The notes under the pieces are model-generated. The model searched no databases, had not been told where the DNA came from, and worked only from the letters and a program-made list of their open reading frames with translations. 64,000 bases of DNA from Aquificota bacterium (GTDB lineage: Bacteria; Aquificota; Aquificia; Aquificales; Aquificaceae). The position numbers and the translations under genes were made by a program. The stretch is from the NCBI GenBank assembly GCA_018771605.1, contig CP076324.1, positions 620,001 through 684,000 on the forward strand, read 5' to 3'. Below are positions 62,685 through 64,000 of this stretch, piece after piece. Position 1 is the first letter of the stretch, and every line of letters begins with the position of its first letter.

Positions 62685-62969
62685 ATGAAAAAGTTTGTTG
62701 TGCTTGCAGTGGTGGGAGTGTTTGCCCTTGCCTTTGCGGGAGAAGAAAATATAAAGCTAAAAGATGGCAAAGGTAAAGAACTGGTAGAAGCCAACTGTTC
62801 TGTATGCCACAGCCTTGATTACATCCAGATGAACTCTCCTTTCCTTGACAAGAAGGGATGGGAAGCGAGCGTAAATAAGATGATAAAGGTTTTTGGAGCC
62901 CCCATAAAACAGGAAGATGTAGGGCCCATTGTGGAGTACCTTTACAAGTATTACGGTAAGAAGGAGTGA
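62685..62969 (+). CDS. Small c-type cytochrome, SorB-like
   Basis: 94 residues from the ATG at 62685. Signal peptide MKKFVVLAVVGVFALAFA, heme site CSVCH (Cys38, Cys41, His42), and WEASVNKMIKVFGAP holding a probable Met66 axial ligand. It accepts electrons from the upstream dehydrogenase. The frame is open to 62613 inside sorA, but the signal peptide and GGAGG fix the start. Stop overlaps the next GTG start. Confidence 0.92.
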   Translation: MKKFVVLAVVGVFALAFAGEENIKLKDGKGKELVEANCSVCHSLDYIQMNSPFLDKKGWEASVNKMIKVFGAPIKQEDVGPIVEYLYKYYGKKE

Positions 62970-64000
62970 AGTTAGGCTTCTCCCTTTTGGAAGGCCTTTT
63001 TGACGGTGTTTTGGTTATAGACAAGGACCTTAGAGTAGTCTATGCCAATAGGTCAGCAAAAGAGTTTTTTGGAGAGAGCCTTGAAGGGAAAAGCTGTAGA
63101 GGCCTATTTTCCATATGCGAGCATTGTCCCTTTGAGTATGTAAAAGAGGAAGGGGAGGGAGTTCAAGTTTATGATACCACATCAAAAAGCTCAAAGCACC
63201 TATGCTGGAGCATGTCCCCCCTTTATGAAGGTGATGAGTTTATAGGTGTAATAGAAATTTTTAAAGATGTTAGCAATGTGGTCCATTGTATTGTGGAGGC
63301 CGAGCGCCAAAGGACCTACAAGGAGACCATACTAAACTCCATTGTGGAAGCCATACTGGTGCTTGACCCAGAAGGGAAAGTGGTGGAACATAACAAGGTG
63401 GCAAGCAGGATGCTTTGCAGGGAAGAGGATGAAAGCTTGGTAGGTAGGCATATAAAGGACCTTATAAACCTCTCCTTGGAAGAACTCCCTCCGGAGGGAG
63501 AAAGGTCAGACATCTTTGTGGAAACTCCCTGCGGAAAACAAAAGGCATCCCTCTTAATGTCTCCCATGTCCTCTGGCTTTGGATATGTGGTCTCTTTGTA
63601 TGTGCTAAAGGACATGGTTCTGTGTGAGTTGGAAGAGGAAAGTATTATCACCAGAAGCCCAGCCTTTCAAAAGGTGCTTGACACGGCAAAGACTGTATCT
63701 GAATACGATGTGAACATACTTATAGAGGGGGAAACGGGCACAGGGAAAAGCCTCCTTGCCAAGTATATACATTACCTTTCTCCGAGGAGGGATGGGCCTT
63801 TTATAAAAGTGAACTGCGCAGCCATACCAGAAAGCTTGCTTGAGGCAGAGCTTTTTGGCTATGTTAAAGGAGCCTTTACGGGCGCCATGAGGGACAAACC
63901 GGGAAAGGTGGAACTGGCCGAAGGAGGAACGCTTTTTTTGGACGAGATAGGGGATATGCCTTTGCACTTGCAGGCCAAAATATTGCATTTAGTACAAGAA
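62966..64000 (+). CDS. PAS-domain sigma-54 activator, cut by window end
   Basis: 345 residues are visible from GTG at 62966, which overlaps the sorB stop. Two PAS-like sensor domains come first (LLEGLFDGVLVIDKDLRVVYANRSA; ETILNSIVEAILVLDPEG), with a Cys group CRGLFSICEHCPFEYV in the first that could bind heme, metal or sulfur. Then AAA+ with Walker A GETGTGKS, GAFTGA loop and Walker B FLDEIGDM. No receiver domain, so it senses directly. Likely to control sorAB or another sulfur gene. The DNA-binding end is outside the window. Confidence 0.9.
   Translation, partial: MKLGFSLLEGLFDGVLVIDKDLRVVYANRSAKEFFGESLEGKSCRGLFSICEHCPFEYVKEEGEGVQVYDTTSKSSKHLCWSMSPLYEGDEFIGVIEIFKDVSNVVHCIVEAERQRTYKETILNSIVEAILVLDPEGKVVEHNKVASRMLCREEDESLVGRHIKDLINLSLEELPPEGERSDIFVETPCGKQKASLLMSPMSSGFGYVVSLYVLKDMVLCELEEESIITRSPAFQKVLDTAKTVSEYDVNILIEGETGTGKSLLAKYIHYLSPRRDGPFIKVNCAAIPESLLEAELFGYVKGAFTGAMRDKPGKVELAEGGTLFLDEIGDMPLHLQAKILHLVQE

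Noticed and set aside
62966-64000. Calling the last gene ntrC or norR.
   Set aside because: It has no receiver domain and its sensor and DNA-binding parts do not identify a named regulator; the C-terminus is missing.

Overview
The window reads as a chromosomal segment of a thermophilic chemolithoautotroph of the Aquificaceae (Hydrogenobacter/Thermocrinis-like). This is inferred from gene content and style, not from a search. The clues are very compact, overlapping operons, AGG/AAG/ATA-rich codon use, a Gram-negative envelope (lpxD, Skp-like chaperone, two porins), futalosine-route quinone genes (mqnD, a UbiA-type prenyltransferase), a Nuo-type complex I, an archease, lipoyl carrier and lipoate-ligase genes of the kind used in sulfur oxidation, and a SorAB-type sulfite dehydrogenase. 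I saw one tRNA (Leu, anticodon UAG) and no rRNA, CRISPR array, prophage or replication origin.

Layout. 1-2.8 kb, minus strand: an Fe-S oxidoreductase, galE, a SufT-like protein and a cut-off gene. 2.9-11.4 kb, plus strand: tRNA-Leu, then a tightly packed run tig-clpP-clpX-skp-lpxD-mqnD-nuoE-nuoF, a small Cys-rich protein, a class II aldolase and a lipoyl carrier. 11.4-12.8 kb: coaD and rsmD (minus), diverging from speD with a leader ORF. 12.9-17.7 kb, minus: a nitrogen-assimilation operon glnB-glnA-amtB-amidotransferase-porin behind a sigma-54 promoter. 17.8-20.6 kb: a zinc/CDF exporter, insertion sequence copy 1 and a broken DUF29 gene. 20.6-27.9 kb: housekeeping genes (cutA, mnmG, gdpD, yebC, ubiA-like, archease, dapB, ppx). 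27.9-35.9 kb, minus: a signalling locus in which a lipoprotein binding protein, a histidine kinase and an NtrC-type regulator precede a sigma-54 promoter with tandem upstream repeats; that promoter drives a secreted DsrE-like protein and a porin. A TnpB element sits between regulator and promoter. 35.9-43 kb: plsY, a GT39 transferase, recG, then a decayed and an intact TnpB element. 43-51.5 kb, plus: LOG protein, sbcD, sbcC and an M16 peptidase pair. 51.4-57.4 kb: flagellar sigma factor, lipoate ligase, flgK, flgL and a diguanylate cyclase. 57.4-60.3 kb: purE, ferredoxin, prepilin peptidase, thioredoxin-like lipoprotein, phosphatase. 60.3-64 kb: insertion sequence copy 2, sorAB and a sigma-54 activator cut by the window end.

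The most unusual material is mobile. Two ~1.54-kb elements each carry a single TnpB-like RuvC nuclease gene and no TnpA. Unlike IS200/IS605 elements they have ~17-bp terminal inverted repeats and 9-10-bp target duplications. Their last ~215 bp overlap the end of the tnpB ORF and show compensatory base changes between copies, as expected of a structured guide (omega) RNA. Both insertions lie next to a TTGWCA motif that could be the target-adjacent motif. Separately, two 966-bp DDE-transposase elements are flanked by exact direct repeats of 38 and 28 bp, unusually long and unequal.

Regulation seems economical. Many divergent genes are separated by 15-45 bp with overlapping -10 boxes only 5-8 bp from the start codons, which implies leaderless mRNAs. 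Sigma-54 is used for nitrogen assimilation and for the DsrE/porin operon, and probably by the regulator behind sorAB.
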